This document shows, in pieces, positions 1-8,276 of a DNA stretch of 64,000 nucleotides (within the stretch, counting starts at the first letter, position 1; every line of letters begins with the position of its first letter). The notes under the pieces are model-generated. The model had not been told where the DNA came from, searched no databases, and saw nothing but the letters and a program-made list of their open reading frames with translations. The stretch spans positions 11,521-75,520 of the forward strand of contig JAYNHH010000008.1 of the NCBI GenBank assembly GCA_038107835.1, written 5' to 3'. Made by a program: the position numbers and the translations under genes. Source of the DNA: MED-G116 sp038107835 (GTDB lineage: Bacteria; Pseudomonadota; Alphaproteobacteria; Puniceispirillales; Puniceispirillaceae).

Positions 1-52
1 ATTGGCACATCGCAGGCCCGTCCATAAGACGGCGGCAGGAAAGGGGTAAGTC

Positions 53-1075
53 ATGACCAGCAACAATCAGAAAATTCAGGTTGCGTCTCCGCACTATGCA
101 GAGGCGCGCCGCGTTCCGGTGAGCGAAATTCCCGTGATTGATCTTTCGGGAATCGAGGATGCAGCGCGGCGGGTTGAAACCGGCCGGGAGCTCGTCGCCG
201 CAGCAACGCAGATCGGGTTTTTCTACGTGTCCGGGCATGGCATCCCAGCCAGCCTGCGCGAATCGGCGATGCAGGCGAGCCGTGATTTCTTCAAACTGCC
301 CGAGGATGTGAAGGCTGGCATCACCGTCGACCAGCATCAGCGCGGGTGGATGGCGCAGGGGCTTACAAATCTCGAGGGCGCGGCAACACATGACGCCAAG
401 GAGGTGTTTTTCTGGGGCCGCGATGTCGATGGGGATGACCCGGATGTTGTCGCCGGCCTGCCGCTGGTTCATCCCAACCAGTGGCCGGATGCGGCGGCGC
501 CCTACCTGCGTGAGAAAATCACCCCCTACTATCAGGCGGTGATGGCGCTTGGTGTCAGGATACTTGAATGTCTGGCGCTTGGTCTTGGGGTTGACCCGAA
601 GATTTTCACCTCTGCCTATGACAAGCCACTTGGCCGTGGCCAGCTTGTCTATTATCCGGCGCTCGAACAGGCTGATGTCGAGGCAGAACGTTTTGGTGCG
701 GCCGCCCACACTGATTTTGGCGTGTTGACAATTCTGCAGCAGGATGATCTTGGTGGGTTGCAGGTGCTGAACAGCGCCGGTGACTGGATCGAGGCAACGC
801 CGATTGCCGATACTTTCGTGTGCAATATCGGTGATCTGCTGGAACGCTGGACCAATGGACAGCTTGTCTCGACGCGGCATCGTGTCATCAACCGGTCGCC
901 AAAGGCGCGTTTTTCCATTCCCATTTTCTGTGATCCGTCGAGCGAGACCATCGTCAACCCCCGCGATTTTGATGTGGAGGCCGATGCCGAGGCACTGCCA
1001 CCCGTGGCGGCGGGGGCCTACATCATGGACAAGAATCGCGCCAATTTCAGTCATTACAGTAAACAGGACAGTTGA
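53..1075 (+). CDS. 2-oxoglutarate/Fe(II)-dependent oxygenase, isopenicillin N synthase family
   Basis: The 340-residue protein has the layout of the IPNS/gibberellin-oxidase-like family: an N-terminal DIOX_N region (about 28-140) and a C-terminal double-stranded beta helix. The expected iron ligands are present as H219-x-D221 and H276, and the 2-oxoglutarate-binding pair is R286-x-S288. It should be a soluble cytoplasmic oxygenase acting on a small molecule, but the sequence does not reveal the substrate. The ATG at 53 sits behind an AGG-rich ribosome site (GGAAAGGGG). It stands alone, with no same-strand partner close by. The family call is firm and the substrate is unknown. Confidence 0.88.
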   Translation: MTSNNQKIQVASPHYAEARRVPVSEIPVIDLSGIEDAARRVETGRELVAAATQIGFFYVSGHGIPASLRESAMQASRDFFKLPEDVKAGITVDQHQRGWMAQGLTNLEGAATHDAKEVFFWGRDVDGDDPDVVAGLPLVHPNQWPDAAAPYLREKITPYYQAVMALGVRILECLALGLGVDPKIFTSAYDKPLGRGQLVYYPALEQADVEAERFGAAAHTDFGVLTILQQDDLGGLQVLNSAGDWIEATPIADTFVCNIGDLLERWTNGQLVSTRHRVINRSPKARFSIPIFCDPSSETIVNPRDFDVEADAEALPPVAAGAYIMDKNRANFSHYSKQDS

Positions 1076-1164
1076 AAAGGCCCGGTTGCAATGGGGGATA
1101 TGCTGATCAGGAGGCCATTGCGCCCAGCCACCTGATCTGAATCGCCTGATCTGAGTCATTTTTA

Positions 1165-1187
1165 CATGCTGCAAAAATTGCAGCATG
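1165..1187. repeat. perfect inverted repeat, 10-bp arms
   Basis: The arms CATGCTGCAA (1165-1174) and TTGCAGCATG (1178-1187) are exact complements separated by AAA. It could fold in RNA as a hairpin or bind a dimeric regulator in DNA. No T-run follows, so it is not itself a classical terminator. Confidence 0.7.
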
Positions 1188-1276
1188 ACAAGGCAAAAAA
1201 AGCGCTATTTCGACGCAACTTAAATGGGTAAACCTTTCTTACCTTTTCTCATGTTTCCTCCGAGATAAGAACCTGG

Positions 1277-1311
1277 CCCCCTTCGGTTTCACCGTTGGGG
1301 GTCTTTTTTTT
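1277..1311 (+). terminator. Rho-independent terminator
   Basis: CCCCC (1277-1281) and CGGT (1284-1287) pair with ACCG (1291-1294) and GGGGG (1297-1301), with a small TT/TT internal mismatch and a TTC loop. Eight T residues follow at 1304-1311. It ends a plus-strand transcript about 200 bases beyond the oxygenase gene, which is far for a simple gene terminator. Confidence 0.8.
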
Positions 1312-1388
1312 GCCGCTGGCTTGTCTGGCGGCCGCAGTGCCATTAGCTAGGGCGGTACGACCAATCTTGCCTGTCAGGGATGAAACCG

Positions 1389-1604
1389 ATGTCACATTTC
1401 AGCACTCTTGGCGATGAGGCGATCAGCGAGATCATCGAGATGGCGCTCTCTGACCATACCAGCTTTGCCCAGATCGAGGCATTGCATGGTCTCAGGGACA
1501 AGGAGGTCAAGGCGCTGATGCGCAGGCACCTCAAGCGTGGCAGCTACGAGGCATGGCGGCGGCGGGTACGGGCATTCTCCGATCGCAGGGCGGTCTATAA
1601 ATAG
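1389..1604 (+). CDS. TIGR03643/DUF2805 family small protein
   Basis: This small basic protein of 71 residues has the family pattern: an acidic helical N-terminal part with IIEMAL and a short turn. A KEVKALMRRHLK segment resembling a helix-turn-helix recognition helix follows, then a W-x-RRV tail. Proteins of this family are widespread in proteobacteria and have no established function; DNA binding is only a guess from the basic helix. The ATG at 1380 is in frame, but the AGGG motif touches it. The ATG at 1389 has better spacing and gives a start that fits the family. Confidence 0.75.
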   Translation: MSHFSTLGDEAISEIIEMALSDHTSFAQIEALHGLRDKEVKALMRRHLKRGSYEAWRRRVRAFSDRRAVYK

Positions 1605-1673
1605 GGATCATTCTGTGGTTGGGCGCGGCGGTCGCGGACCTGTTGGCTGCCGCATCATCCCGCTATGGCCATC

Positions 1674-2303
1674 CTAGCCAGCGACGAGCTGTGTGATCAG
1701 CAGGCTGATGCCGGTCAGCATCAACAAACTGCCAAGCGCCCGGTCGAACAGATGCAGGCGTGCCGCCATCACCGCGTGCAGCCGATGCCCGCTGAGCGCA
1801 ATGACGATGACAATATAGGTAACAACATCAATCACCCCTGCGAGTGTGGCCATGCCGATATGCAGGCCGAGCGACTGGCCCTCGGCAAAGAACTGGCTGA
1901 ACAGCGAGGCGAAGAAGGCGGCAATTTTTGGGTTGAAGGCGGCGATCGCAAAACCGCTCAGAAAATTGCCGGTCATGCCGCTTTGCGCCGTCGCCATTGC
2001 CGGCTCGTCTTTTGGGCGAAACGAGGTGAGGAGCAGGCGCCCGCCAAGCCAGACCAGCAGACCGGCTCCGGCAAGCTGCAGGGCAAAAAACAGTGTGGCA
2101 TGATGGGTGATGATGAAGAACAGGCTGGTCGCCGCAACAAAGGCATAGAGAAAAATGCCAAGGCCATGGCCGAATGCCGCTGCCAGCCCGCCAGCGCGCC
2201 CTCCGGTCTGGGTGGCGGACAGGATGACCGCGAGGCTCGGCCCCGGAGATGCCGCGCCAAGAATGCAGACAAATGTGAGGGACAGCCAGTCAGAAACGCT
2301 CAT
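1674..2303 (-). CDS. LysE family translocator (amino-acid exporter)
   Basis: The roughly 209-residue membrane protein has about six hydrophobic segments and the LysE/RhtB N-terminal signature SPGPSLAVILS near residues 20-30. Members export amino acids or derivatives across the inner membrane; the substrate cannot be read from the sequence. The ATG at 2303 follows an AGGGTG ribosome site at good spacing and is preferred over the GTG at 2309. It is transcribed away from the small gene at 2491, so the 2304-2490 gap holds divergent promoters. A second, distinct LysE-type gene lies at 36419. Confidence 0.85.
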   Translation of the reverse strand: MSVSDWLSLTFVCILGAASPGPSLAVILSATQTGGRAGGLAAAFGHGLGIFLYAFVAATSLFFIITHHATLFFALQLAGAGLLVWLGGRLLLTSFRPKDEPAMATAQSGMTGNFLSGFAIAAFNPKIAAFFASLFSQFFAEGQSLGLHIGMATLAGVIDVVTYIVIVIALSGHRLHAVMAARLHLFDRALGSLLMLTGISLLITQLVAG

Positions 2304-2490
2304 GGCCACACCCTAACCCAGATCAGATCGGTGAACATCCTCTTTTTAAAGGGGTGTGTCGGTGCCCGCCATGTGGTGGGGCGCGACGGCATGTGTCTGA
2401 AAAGTCTTTTGCCCAAAACTGACTCGACGCTGCCACTTTTTTCTGTAATCGTTCAGATATAAAAATAAGCGTTGAATGGGGGACAAAAAA

Positions 2491-2694
2491 ATGGATGATA
2501 AAATCTACGCCTCGATGCGCATGACAGAATCCATCACGCAGCAGGACACCTCGTTTGAGCAGGTCCGCTTTACCAATGCCATATCATCGACCAGCCGCCG
2601 TCGGTCGCGTTTCAACCTGCGTCTGGTGATGCTGGTGCCGGCCATTGCCATCGGCCTGCTGCTTCTTTCGGCCTGTCAGCAGGCAGGCTATTAG
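2491..2694 (+). CDS. small hypothetical protein with C-terminal hydrophobic segment and lipobox-like end
   Basis: The 67-residue product has a polar N-terminal half and a basic stretch (SRRRSRFNLR). A hydrophobic helix and the sequence LLLLSACQQAGY close the chain. The LSAC tetrad looks like a lipoprotein signal-peptidase II site, yet it lies only six residues from the C-terminus. GGGGGA sits about eight bases before the ATG at 2491, which I prefer over the in-frame ATG at 2476. A TATAAA motif lies at 2458-2463. It could be a tail-anchored protein or a tiny lipopeptide precursor; I do not recognise a family. Confidence 0.5.
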   Translation: MDDKIYASMRMTESITQQDTSFEQVRFTNAISSTSRRRSRFNLRLVMLVPAIAIGLLLLSACQQAGY

Positions 2695-2815
2695 GCAGTG
2701 TGCATCCCCCGCTGCATCCATGGCCATATCGTCGCGTGTGGCCTGTCTGGTTATGGTTGGTCGCTGGCCGGCGCCGCGTTAGGCTTCTTTCCTTTGGACA
2801 TCAGGGAATGGTGGG

Positions 2816-3751
2816 ATGCGAAAACTGATAATCGACACGGACCCCGGTCAGGATGATGCGGTTGCCATCCTGCTGGCACTTGCAAGCCCGGAATTTGATC
2901 TGCTTGGCATCACCACTGTCGCCGGCAATGTGCCTCTCGATCTGACCACGATCAATGCCCGTAAAATCTGCGACCTTGCCGGTCGGCCTGATTGCCGGGT
3001 ATTTGCCGGCCAGGACAGGCCGCTGGCGCGTCCGCTGGTCACTGCCGAGCATGTTCATGGCCGCACCGGCCTTGATGGCACGGACATGCCGCCACCCCAG
3101 ACCCCGGTGCAGGATTTGCCTGCGGTGACCTTCCTGATCGACAGTATCCGTGAACATCCGGCTGGCGCTGTGACAATTGCCACCCTTGGCCCCCTGACCA
3201 ATCTCGGTCTTGCGCTGCAGCAGGCTCCCGATATTGCCGCGCGGATTGGGCAGGTGGTGATGATGGGGGGTGGCTTTTTCGAGGGGGGCAACATCACCGT
3301 TGCCGCCGAATTCAATATCTTTGTCGATCCTGAAGCCGCCGACATCACCTTTCGGTCCGGCATCCCGATCGTGATGATGCCACTCGACGTAACCCACAAG
3401 GTGCTGACCCACCAGAGGCGGATCGAGCGGTTTGCCGACCTTGGCAACGAGACCGGGCGGCAGGTCGCCAATATGCTGTCCTTTTCAGAGCGTTTTGACG
3501 AGGAAAAATACGGCACTGATGGCGGGCCGCTGCACGATCCCTGCACCATTGCCTGGCTGCTGGCACCCGATCTGTTTTCCGGGCGGCATTGCAATGTCGT
3601 CATTGAAACCGCTTCGGAACTGACGCTTGGCATGACGGTGATCGACTGGTGGCGGGTGAGTGACAGGGAGCCCAACGCGCATGTCATGCGTGATGTCGAT
3701 GACGAGGGTTTCTTCGCCCTTCTGACCAGTCGGCTTGCCGCATTACCGTGA
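2816..3751 (+). CDS. inosine/uridine-preferring nucleoside hydrolase
   Basis: This 311-residue protein starts with the calcium-binding aspartate cluster DTDPGQDDA (residues 7-15), diagnostic of the IU-nucleoside hydrolase fold. It also has the family's GGFFEGGN and AEFNIFVDPEAA segments, and a C-terminal DP motif (HDPC) typical of the fourth calcium ligand. It hydrolyses the N-glycosidic bond of ribonucleosides to free base and ribose in salvage. The length is typical. It is monocistronic on present evidence, with the next plus-strand gene over 800 bases away. Confidence 0.92.
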   Translation: MRKLIIDTDPGQDDAVAILLALASPEFDLLGITTVAGNVPLDLTTINARKICDLAGRPDCRVFAGQDRPLARPLVTAEHVHGRTGLDGTDMPPPQTPVQDLPAVTFLIDSIREHPAGAVTIATLGPLTNLGLALQQAPDIAARIGQVVMMGGGFFEGGNITVAAEFNIFVDPEAADITFRSGIPIVMMPLDVTHKVLTHQRRIERFADLGNETGRQVANMLSFSERFDEEKYGTDGGPLHDPCTIAWLLAPDLFSGRHCNVVIETASELTLGMTVIDWWRVSDREPNAHVMRDVDDEGFFALLTSRLAALP

Positions 3752-3873
3752 TTTGACCGGCGTTCCGGTGCTGTCTGGTCAACTGGTGCTTGCGCCGCAA
3801 TCCGTCATCTGCACTGCCTGCGCTCCCGCCATTTCACCTTGCAGTCGCCGGAATAACTATCCAATTTAGACTT

Positions 3874-3921
3874 AAACCTCGTCTCAAACCTTGTCTCAAA
3901 CCTTGTCTCAAACCTCGTCTC
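3874..3921. repeat. four tandem 12-bp repeats (AAACCTCGTCTC type)
   Basis: Four consecutive 12-base units, AAACC(T/T)(C/T)GTCTC, occupy 3874-3885, 3886-3897, 3898-3909 and 3910-3921. Units 1 and 4 are identical (TCG) and units 2 and 3 are identical (TTG). The array lies in the 287-base gap between the nucleoside hydrolase and the membrane-protein gene that ends at 4039. It looks like a small VNTR; no coding role is likely. Confidence 0.85.
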
Positions 3922-4038
3922 AGGGAGCGTCGAACTGGTTTGTCACGGGCAATCGTGAGCGCGCCTTCAACGGTAATGATATTGAGTTTGGTGGCCAAGC
4001 TCCCCACATCCCCCCACCATCACCGACCGCTGGCGCCA

Positions 4039-4347
4039 TCACATGAAGCCAAAGACCAGCGAATAGGCGAGCGAGGAAATCACTGTAACGCCGATAAAGA
4101 CCTCGAGACATTTCTCGATCAGGTGGATCTGCGGGCGATAGGCCGCAAGCGCGGGGCCTTTGACGAATTTACGGCTGACCACATAGACGATCAATGCGGC
4201 AATTGACGCGGTGAACTCGGCGGTTTCAAGCTCTGGATGGTCCGGATAGACATAACGATGCACCAGAAGCATGCCAAAAATCAGAAATGGATATGTGAGC
4301 TGTGCAGCGCGGCTCTGAAATCCGAAGGAAGATAGGCTGTTACGCAT
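4039..4347 (-). CDS. small hypothetical membrane protein
   Basis: The 102-residue product has three hydrophobic segments: roughly residues 13-33, 48-62 and 83-102 (LTYPFLIFGMLLVHRYVY, AALIVYVVSRKFV, VFIGVTVISSLAYSLVFGFM). A longer reading frame extends upstream. The ATG at 4347 has GAGGA eight bases before it and matches where the hydrophobic protein begins, so I use that start. I recognise no family. It is divergent from the ABC exporter genes at 4610. Confidence 0.55.
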   Translation of the reverse strand: MRNSLSSFGFQSRAAQLTYPFLIFGMLLVHRYVYPDHPELETAEFTASIAALIVYVVSRKFVKGPALAAYRPQIHLIEKCLEVFIGVTVISSLAYSLVFGFM

Positions 4348-4509
4348 GATGACGGTCCTCAACTCAACTTCGGGGTGGTGCTGAAACCAACCCGGGCCGC
4401 CGCCAGTCTGCCAAAAAACAAACCTGCTGGATACGCAAAATGCGTGATGCCATTCCGGCGCGGGGCGGCCCATGGACATTTCGATCGGCTTTTGGCTGGC
4501 ATCTGTCGA

Positions 4510-4538
4510 TTGAAACTGTCGGCGTTAAACACTATCTA
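4510..4538 (+). promoter_or_regulatory. sigma70-type promoter of the ABC exporter operon
   Basis: TTGAAA at 4510-4515 and TATCTA at 4533-4538 are separated by exactly 17 bases. They lie about 70 bases upstream of the ABC ATPase start at 4610, in a suitable position to drive the ATPase-permease-epimerase genes. Confidence 0.55.
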
Positions 4539-4609
4539 GACCCAACGCGTAGGTGCGCGGAAATCCGCCCCTTGCCCGTTACCAGCCCGGCTCTGCCACA
4601 GGAATTTTT

Positions 4610-5530
4610 ATGCCCCCCATTGTTTCCATCCGCGACCTTCGCAAATCCTATGCTGACGGGGGTGAGGCGCTGAAAGGCGTGTCACTCGACATCGAGGAGG
4701 GGGAGATCATCGCCCTTCTCGGGCCAAATGGCGCTGGCAAGACGACGCTGATCTCGACGGTCTGCGGCATTACCTATGCCAGCAGTGGCAGCGTGTCGGT
4801 AGCTGGGTATGACATCACCGCCGATTACCGCAAGACACGCGCCATGATCGGCCTTGTACCGCAGGAGATCACCCTTGAATCCTTCCAGAAGGTCAGGGAC
4901 TCGCTGCATTTCTCGCGCGGTCTGTTCAACAGGCCACGCGATGAGGCGCTTGTCGATTCACTGCTGAAAAAACTGTCCCTGTGGGACAAGCGTGATGCCC
5001 GCAACATGACGCTGTCCGGGGGAATGCGCCGCCGGGTGATGATTGGCAAGGCGCTCAGCCACCAGCCACGGATCCTGTTTCTGGATGAACCGACTGCTGG
5101 CGTCGATGTCGAACTGCGCAAGGATATGTGGGACATCGTCCGCGAGTTGAAGGAGGATGGTGTGACCATCATCCTGACAACACATTATATCGAGGAAGCC
5201 GAGGCGATCGCCGACAGGGTGGGGGTGATCAATGGCGGTGAGATGCTGCTGGTCGAGGAAAAAAACACGCTGATGCAACGCATGGGTGCCAAAACCATGC
5301 GCATCGACCTGCACCAGCCAATTAGTGAAATCCCGGCGACGCTTGCCAGCTATGATCTGCGCCTTGCCGCCGAGGGGGACGCGCTGTTCTACACCTATGA
5401 CACGCGCGGTGAGCGCACCGGCATTACCCGGCTCCTGACAGACATCAATGGCGCTGGTCTTGGCCTGCGCGACGTGCAGACATCGCAAAGCTCGCTTGAG
5501 GACATCTTTGTCGATCTGGTGAAAGGATAG
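4610..5530 (+). CDS. ABC-2 type exporter, ATP-binding protein
   Basis: The 306-residue ATPase has Walker A GPNGAGKTT at residues 38-46. The signature LSGGMRRR and Walker B with D-loop (LFLDEPTAGVD) follow, then the H-loop in TTHYIEEAE and a C-terminal extension typical of drug, polysaccharide or NodI-type exporters. AGGA lies six bases before the ATG at 4610; the longer in-frame ATG at 4553 has no comparable site. The permease gene follows four bases after the stop, so the two form a transporter. The adjacent nucleotide-sugar epimerase hints at a polysaccharide or glycolipid substrate, but that is inference. Confidence 0.9.
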   Translation: MPPIVSIRDLRKSYADGGEALKGVSLDIEEGEIIALLGPNGAGKTTLISTVCGITYASSGSVSVAGYDITADYRKTRAMIGLVPQEITLESFQKVRDSLHFSRGLFNRPRDEALVDSLLKKLSLWDKRDARNMTLSGGMRRRVMIGKALSHQPRILFLDEPTAGVDVELRKDMWDIVRELKEDGVTIILTTHYIEEAEAIADRVGVINGGEMLLVEEKNTLMQRMGAKTMRIDLHQPISEIPATLASYDLRLAAEGDALFYTYDTRGERTGITRLLTDINGAGLGLRDVQTSQSSLEDIFVDLVKG

Positions 5531-5534
5531 GCTG

Positions 5535-6296
5535 ATGAATCTATATGCAATCAGGGCAATTTACATGTTCGAGATGGCGCGCACCTTCCGCACCATCGTC
5601 CAGAGCATTGTCTCGCCAGTTATTTCCACCTGCCTGTATTTTGTCGTGTTTGGCACGGCCATCGGTTCACGCATACAGCAGGTGGAGGATGTGCCCTATG
5701 GCACCTTCATCGTTCCCGGTCTGATCATGCTCTCGGTGCTGATGCAGAGCATGACCAACGCCTCGTTCGGCATCTATTTTCCAAAATTCATGGGAACAAT
5801 CTATGAATTGCTGTCAGCGCCGGTCTCTGCCCTCGAGGTGGTCATTGCCTATGTCGGCGCGGCGGCAACCAAGGCGCTGATGATCGGGCTGATCATTCTA
5901 ATGACGGCGCATCTGTTTGTGCCGATTGAAATCCTGCATCCTGTCTGGATGCTGTCATTTCTGGTGCTGACCTGTGTGTCCTTCGCGCTGTTCGGGTTCA
6001 TCATCGGTATCTGGGCAAAGAATTTCGAACAGCTCAACCTCATCCCAATGCTGATCATCACGCCACTTGTCTTTCTTGGAGGCAGTTTTTATTCAATCAG
6101 CATGCTGCCGCCCATCTGGCAGAAAATCACCCTGTTCAATCCGGTGGTTTATCTGATATCAGGGTTTCGGTGGTCGTTCTTTGGCACAGCTGACGTTGCG
6201 GTTGCGATCAGCCTGTCGGCCATTGCCGGTTTCATGCTTGTCTGCATGGGCATTGTCTGGTGGATTTTCAAAACGGGCTATCGCCTGAAATCATAG
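5535..6296 (+). CDS. ABC-2 type exporter, permease protein
   Basis: This 253-residue integral membrane protein has six predicted spans and the ABC-2 family landmark LTPLVFLGGSFY-like segment (ITPLVFLGGSFYSISMLPP) near residue 175-190. It partners with the ATPase immediately upstream, and its ribosome site AAAGGA lies in the last codons of that gene, so the two are translationally coupled. Export substrate unknown. Confidence 0.9.
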   Translation: MNLYAIRAIYMFEMARTFRTIVQSIVSPVISTCLYFVVFGTAIGSRIQQVEDVPYGTFIVPGLIMLSVLMQSMTNASFGIYFPKFMGTIYELLSAPVSALEVVIAYVGAAATKALMIGLIILMTAHLFVPIEILHPVWMLSFLVLTCVSFALFGFIIGIWAKNFEQLNLIPMLIITPLVFLGGSFYSISMLPPIWQKITLFNPVVYLISGFRWSFFGTADVAVAISLSAIAGFMLVCMGIVWWIFKTGYRLKS

Positions 6297-6308
6297 GAAT
6301 CTCAATCC

Positions 6309-7325
6309 ATGAAGGTCTTGATCACAGGGGCGGCTGGCTTTATCGGAATGCATTGTGCGCTCCGTCTGCTGGAACGTGGTGATCAGGTCATCGGAATTGA
6401 CAATCTGAATGACTATTATGATGTCGCGCTGAAAGAGGCGCGACTCGCCCGGCTCATGCTACATGCCGGCTTCAGCTTCACGCGCGCCGCCATTGAGGAC
6501 AGACCCGCGATGGACAGTGTTTTTGCCGACACGCGCCCTGACCGTGTGATCAATCTGGCGGCACAGGCCGGTGTCCGCTATTCGCTGGAAAATCCCCACG
6601 CCTATGTCGAGGCCAATCTGGTTGGCTTTATGAATATTCTCGAGGGCTGCCGCCATCATGATATTGCCCATCTGGTGCATGCCAGCTCATCGTCGGTCTA
6701 TGGCGGCAATGCCACGATGCCCTTCGGTGAATCGCATAATGTCGATCATCCGATCAGCCTCTATGCCGCAACGAAGAAATCGAATGAGCTGATGGCGCAT
6801 ACCTACAGCCATCTCTATGGATTGCCAGTCACCGGCCTGCGCTTTTTCACCGTCTATGGGCCCTGGGGTCGGCCGGACATGGCGCTGTTCAGATTTGCCG
6901 ATGCGATGCGGGCTGGCCAGCCGATCGATGTCTATAATCATGGCCGGATGATTCGTGATTTCACCTATATTGATGATGTTGCCGAGGGGGTGATCCGCGT
7001 TCTCGACAAGCCGGCAACGGCCAATCCCGACTATGATCCGCTGCATCCCGATGCGGCGACGGCTGCGGCTCCCTTCCGGCTGTTCAACATCGGCAATGGC
7101 CAACCGACGCCGCTGATGGATTACATCGGCGCGCTGGAACGCGCGCTTGGCATCAGCGCCAGCATGAACATGATGGAGATGCAACCGGGCGATGTGCCAG
7201 CCACCAGCGCTGATACCTCTGCCCTGCGCGACTGGGTAGGCTTTGCCCCCGACACCAGGGTCGAGGATGGGGTTGCCAGATTTGCCGAATGGTATTTGAA
7301 TTATTATGGTCGCAACAGCGCCTGA
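6309..7325 (+). CDS. NAD-dependent epimerase, UDP-glucuronate 4-epimerase type
   Basis: This 338-residue extended SDR protein has a Rossmann GAAGFIG motif (7-13), the catalytic pair Y152-x3-K156 in SLYAATKKS, and the S-S-S-S-V-Y-G active-site stretch near 126-132. The region FFTVYGPWGRPDMALF is typical of UDP-glucuronate to UDP-galacturonate epimerases. It supplies an activated sugar for capsule, LPS or exopolysaccharide. It lies 12 bases after the ABC-2 permease with an AGGA ribosome site, so it probably shares that transcript. Confidence 0.87.
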   Translation: MKVLITGAAGFIGMHCALRLLERGDQVIGIDNLNDYYDVALKEARLARLMLHAGFSFTRAAIEDRPAMDSVFADTRPDRVINLAAQAGVRYSLENPHAYVEANLVGFMNILEGCRHHDIAHLVHASSSSVYGGNATMPFGESHNVDHPISLYAATKKSNELMAHTYSHLYGLPVTGLRFFTVYGPWGRPDMALFRFADAMRAGQPIDVYNHGRMIRDFTYIDDVAEGVIRVLDKPATANPDYDPLHPDAATAAAPFRLFNIGNGQPTPLMDYIGALERALGISASMNMMEMQPGDVPATSADTSALRDWVGFAPDTRVEDGVARFAEWYLNYYGRNSA

Positions 7326-7391
7326 CCGGCATCCGGACAGGCCTGTGGCGGCGGCGCTGACTTTAACCAGCAGACAAGTGAGACGACACCC

Positions 7392-8159
7392 ATGCCAGCA
7401 CCATTGAACAGACTGAAACAGGCGCTTGCAGAGGGGCAGCAGACGATTGGCTGCTGGCTTGTTCTGGGCGATTCCTATGCCGCTGAAATAGCTGCAGGCG
7501 CAGGCTTTGACTGGTGCGTGATCGACAATGAACATGCGCCGAATGATATCCGTTCGACCCTTGCCCAGCTGCAGGCGCTCGGCCAGACGCCAACAAGCGC
7601 TGTCGTCCGTCCGCCGATTGACGAGACCTATCTATTGAAACAGTTTCTGGATATCGGCTGTCAGAGCTTTGTCGTGCCGATGGTTGAGAGCGCGGCCCAG
7701 GCGGCCGAGATGGTGCGCGCGACACGCTATCCGCCCGCGGGTGTGCGCGGTGTTGGCGCGTCGACAGCACGCGCCTCCGGCTTCAATACCCATGCCGACT
7801 ATCTGCACACCGCTAATGACCAGATCTGTCTCTTTGTTCAGGTTGAAAGCCGGGCAGGGCTTGCCGCGCTACCGGATATTCTGGCCGTCGAGGGGGTTGA
7901 TGGCGTTTTCATCGGCCCTTCCGACCTCAGCGCCGATCTCGGCTTTCTTGGCAATCCGAATGCGCCGGAGGTGGTAGCGGCCATTGACGGTGCGCTTGAT
8001 GCCATCGCCGCTTCTGGCAAGGCGTCTGGAATCTTTGCCGTCGATCCGGCAGATGCCGAACGCTATCTGGCCCGTGGCGTCAGCTTTGTTGCTGTTGCCT
8101 CTGACATCAACAGCATGGCAACCGCCCTGCGCCAGACGGCCGGCCGGTTTCGGCAGTAG
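7392..8159 (+). CDS. HpcH/HpaI family class II aldolase
   Basis: The 255-residue TIM-barrel enzyme has the catalytic residues of 4-hydroxy-2-oxoheptanedioate aldolase: H48 in IDNEHAP, R73 in VRPP, and the metal ligands E152 (QVESRAG) and D178 (GPSDLS). It should cleave a 4-hydroxy-2-oxo acid to pyruvate plus an aldehyde, or run in reverse. It is not near an aromatic-degradation operon; the lig cluster lies 30 kb away and lacks its own aldolase. Whether this enzyme fills that gap is speculation. The exact substrate is unknown. Confidence 0.87.
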   Translation: MPAPLNRLKQALAEGQQTIGCWLVLGDSYAAEIAAGAGFDWCVIDNEHAPNDIRSTLAQLQALGQTPTSAVVRPPIDETYLLKQFLDIGCQSFVVPMVESAAQAAEMVRATRYPPAGVRGVGASTARASGFNTHADYLHTANDQICLFVQVESRAGLAALPDILAVEGVDGVFIGPSDLSADLGFLGNPNAPEVVAAIDGALDAIAASGKASGIFAVDPADAERYLARGVSFVAVASDINSMATALRQTAGRFRQ

Positions 8160-8276
8160 CTGGCGACACAGCTGGCCTGCCATGGTTCGCGCTGGCTGGC
8201 TGCGTCGTGCTGTCATCTTGTATGTTCTCGGTCTGTTTCCTACATCATAGTGAGGTAAGACAACGCTTTTGGGGGC

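Larger units (their letters stand above)
1076..1379 (+). other. structured intergenic region, possible small RNA or long 3' UTR
   Basis: This 304-base stretch holds no credible gene but much structure. A 10-base direct repeat, CCTGATCTGA, occurs at 1131-1140 and 1145-1154. Its complement GATCAGG lies just upstream near 1105, so a stem is possible. A perfect 10-base-pair hairpin with an AAA loop lies at 1165-1187. A CCTCC anti-Shine-Dalgarno-like motif lies near 1257-1261, and the region ends in a terminator (1277-1311). An sRNA is an inference; a long 3' UTR of the upstream oxygenase is the alternative. Confidence 0.4.

Noticed and set aside
3874..3921. CRISPR array
   Set aside because: The repeats are 12 bases, directly abutting, with no spacers and no cas genes.
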